From positions 24,495,989 to 24,559,988 of the forward strand of contig NC_069124.1 in assembly GCF_026914265.1 (NCBI RefSeq): a stretch of 64,000 nucleotides of DNA. Reading direction: 5' to 3'. The DNA is from Mya arenaria. Lineage: Eukaryota; Mollusca; Bivalvia; Myida; Myidae. The notes below the pieces were generated by a model. The model was not told where the DNA came from and searched no databases. It saw nothing but the letters and a program-made list of their open reading frames with translations. The translations under genes and the position numbers were made by a program. Each line of letters starts with the position of its first letter. Within the stretch, counting starts at the first letter, position 1. Shown here one piece after another: positions 62,802 to 64,000 of the stretch.

Positions 62802-63887
62802 ATGGATAGGATTGTTGTTGCTTTTTCCAGTTTTCACTCCGGGACGTTTTTTTTCATTTGCGCTTGCCTTCTGTGGATAATAACCGTTTCATCGGGTAAG
62901 AATAATATTTTTCAAATAATGTCATAACTGTAAAAAGCCAAGATTAATATTTATTTGATGCAAAACAACATTCAATATATTTCTGCTCTGCCATTTTATA
63001 ATGAACAAAATATCAATTTTTACTGTCAGGTATGACAAAATGCGCTCATTTTTAGTTGTATATAGACTGCAAATCTCAGTTGGGTAATAACATAAACCCT
63101 CTATGAAAAACTATTTATATATATATATATTATAACTTACATAAATGTGTCAATAGTTTGTATATTAAAAGTCGATCGGTCTTATATCACTGTATTTAAA
63201 AACAATCCAGTTTTATGACGTCAGCGGTCCATATCAAATTTGGCTGGTGTTAACCTCGCCAAAAATATTATATGGACCACTGACGTCGTAAAACTGTTGA
63301 GTGAGGTTTGCGATTCTCACTTCGGCGAAAAATTGTCGCAAGTAAACATTAATTGCTTCGTTCAGTAAAACACATTAAGCTCGCTTCAGAAATATAAAAT
63401 TTTAATATAAACTGTTCAGTAAAATTTAAGACATATAACACATCACTTCGGGCTTTATGGCATTATAACAACCGTCAGTCCTGACGCCTCGGTATAGGTA
63501 AACTTTCGGGGGCTGACTGGCCGGTCCTTATACTGTGATATGACCATCAGTGGTGTGTATATTTTCCTTAAATATAACAATGTCGTTAACATACTTTACC
63601 CACGAAATCAAGTATACAATAATATCATGTTAACAGTCTTATGACTATCTTAGGGAAAGACATAATCGCCAAAAACGACACGATAGCAGTTTACCAATCA
63701 AGTACGTACGACACGTGTTATGCTTCCAATGTTTTTAACAATATGACACTTCATACTTTGGTCGTTCCGGACTCAACACTATGCCTAACATGTAGCGCAA
63801 CAGTCGGGAACAAATCACCCTGGCTGCAGATTGACTTTGGCAGAAAAACGATGATGCGAAACTTACGTATTTTTGGACGTGATTATG
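62802..63887 (+). CDS. Signal peptide plus F5/8 type C (fucolectin-like) domain protein, 5' part
   Basis: Exon 1, 62802-62895, encodes a short N terminus and a hydrophobic run (FFFICACLLWIITVSSG) typical of a signal peptide; an in-frame ATG at 62736 would lengthen it but puts the hydrophobic core too far in. Exon 2, 63654-63887, joins in phase 1 and reads AVYQSSTYDTCYASNVFNN, then SPWLQIDFGR and LRIFGRDYG, the pattern of galactose-binding discoidin or fucolectin domains. The donor GTATGT is at 63888, and the gene continues past the window. Such a domain can occur in lectins or in the extracellular part of receptors, including some bivalve receptor PTPs; which one applies cannot be decided here. 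Confidence 0.75.
63208..63296. repeat. Palindrome with 27-bp arms
   Basis: CAGTTTTATGACGTCAGCGG and onward at 63208-63234 pairs with 63270-63296 around a 35-base spacer, with few mismatches. It probably marks the end of, or forms part of, the adjoining dispersed repeat. Confidence 0.8.
63300..63570. repeat. Dispersed repeat family 2, copy 2
   Basis: Similar to 20935-21240, sharing AAGTAAACATTA, CATCACTTCGGGCT and a GTGGTGTGTA-like end. Confidence 0.65.
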
Positions 63888-64000
63888 GTATGTACTTCAT
63901 TTGTTAATGCTTTATTTGTCGAAAGTATTGATACCAATAAATAGCTGTACAGATGACCTTATATGCTTTATAAATAAAAAAGTATTAAAACTGATAACCT

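Larger units (their letters stand above)
62896..63653. other. Intron 1 of the F5/8 type C gene
   Basis: Contains a short TA microsatellite near 63117-63130, a palindrome at 63208-63296 and a copy of dispersed repeat family 2. No exon seen. Confidence 0.5.

Overview
The window is AT-rich eukaryotic DNA with short phase-matched exons, long introns and many small non-autonomous repeats. The gene families and repeat types point to a mollusc, most likely a bivalve; that assignment is inference. All recognisable genes lie on the + strand.

Region by region: (1) Positions 881-6632 hold the 3' part of a receptor-type protein tyrosine phosphatase: a complete catalytic D1 domain and a D2 domain whose WPD loop reads WRE. 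(2) Positions 6633-16098 are intergenic, with a tRNA-like MITE, a tRNA-derived SINE and the left part of a large duplication. (3) Positions 16099-33718 hold MALT1-like paracaspase gene A, 14 exons: death domain, two Ig domains, caspase-like domain with His/Cys dyad, C-terminal Ig domain. (4) Positions 34700-36620 are a 36-bp minisatellite. (5) Positions 41129-56337 hold gene B, a paralogue with the same 14 exons and phases, followed by the same minisatellite (59530-61830). Together, about 11.3-36.9 kb and 37.2-62.3 kb form a tandem duplication of a roughly 25-kb unit. (6) Positions 62802-63887 hold the first two exons of a secreted or membrane protein: a signal peptide followed by a galactose-binding (F5/8 type C, fucolectin-like) domain, cut by the window end.

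Both paracaspases keep the catalytic His and Cys, the three acidic residues that make the S1 pocket of human MALT1 arginine-specific, and the Trp of the human allosteric site. Copy A shows decay or rewiring: a damaged exon 2 splice donor, an in-frame stop that coincides with a new consensus donor in exon 3, and loss of a TRAF6-type motif that copy B has at its C terminus. Copy-specific insertions (MITE, SINE, foldback elements, expanded minisatellites) give a relative chronology, because the paralogue supplies the empty site.

Exon boundaries were read by eye from splice signals and family similarity. No alignment, expression or database evidence was available.
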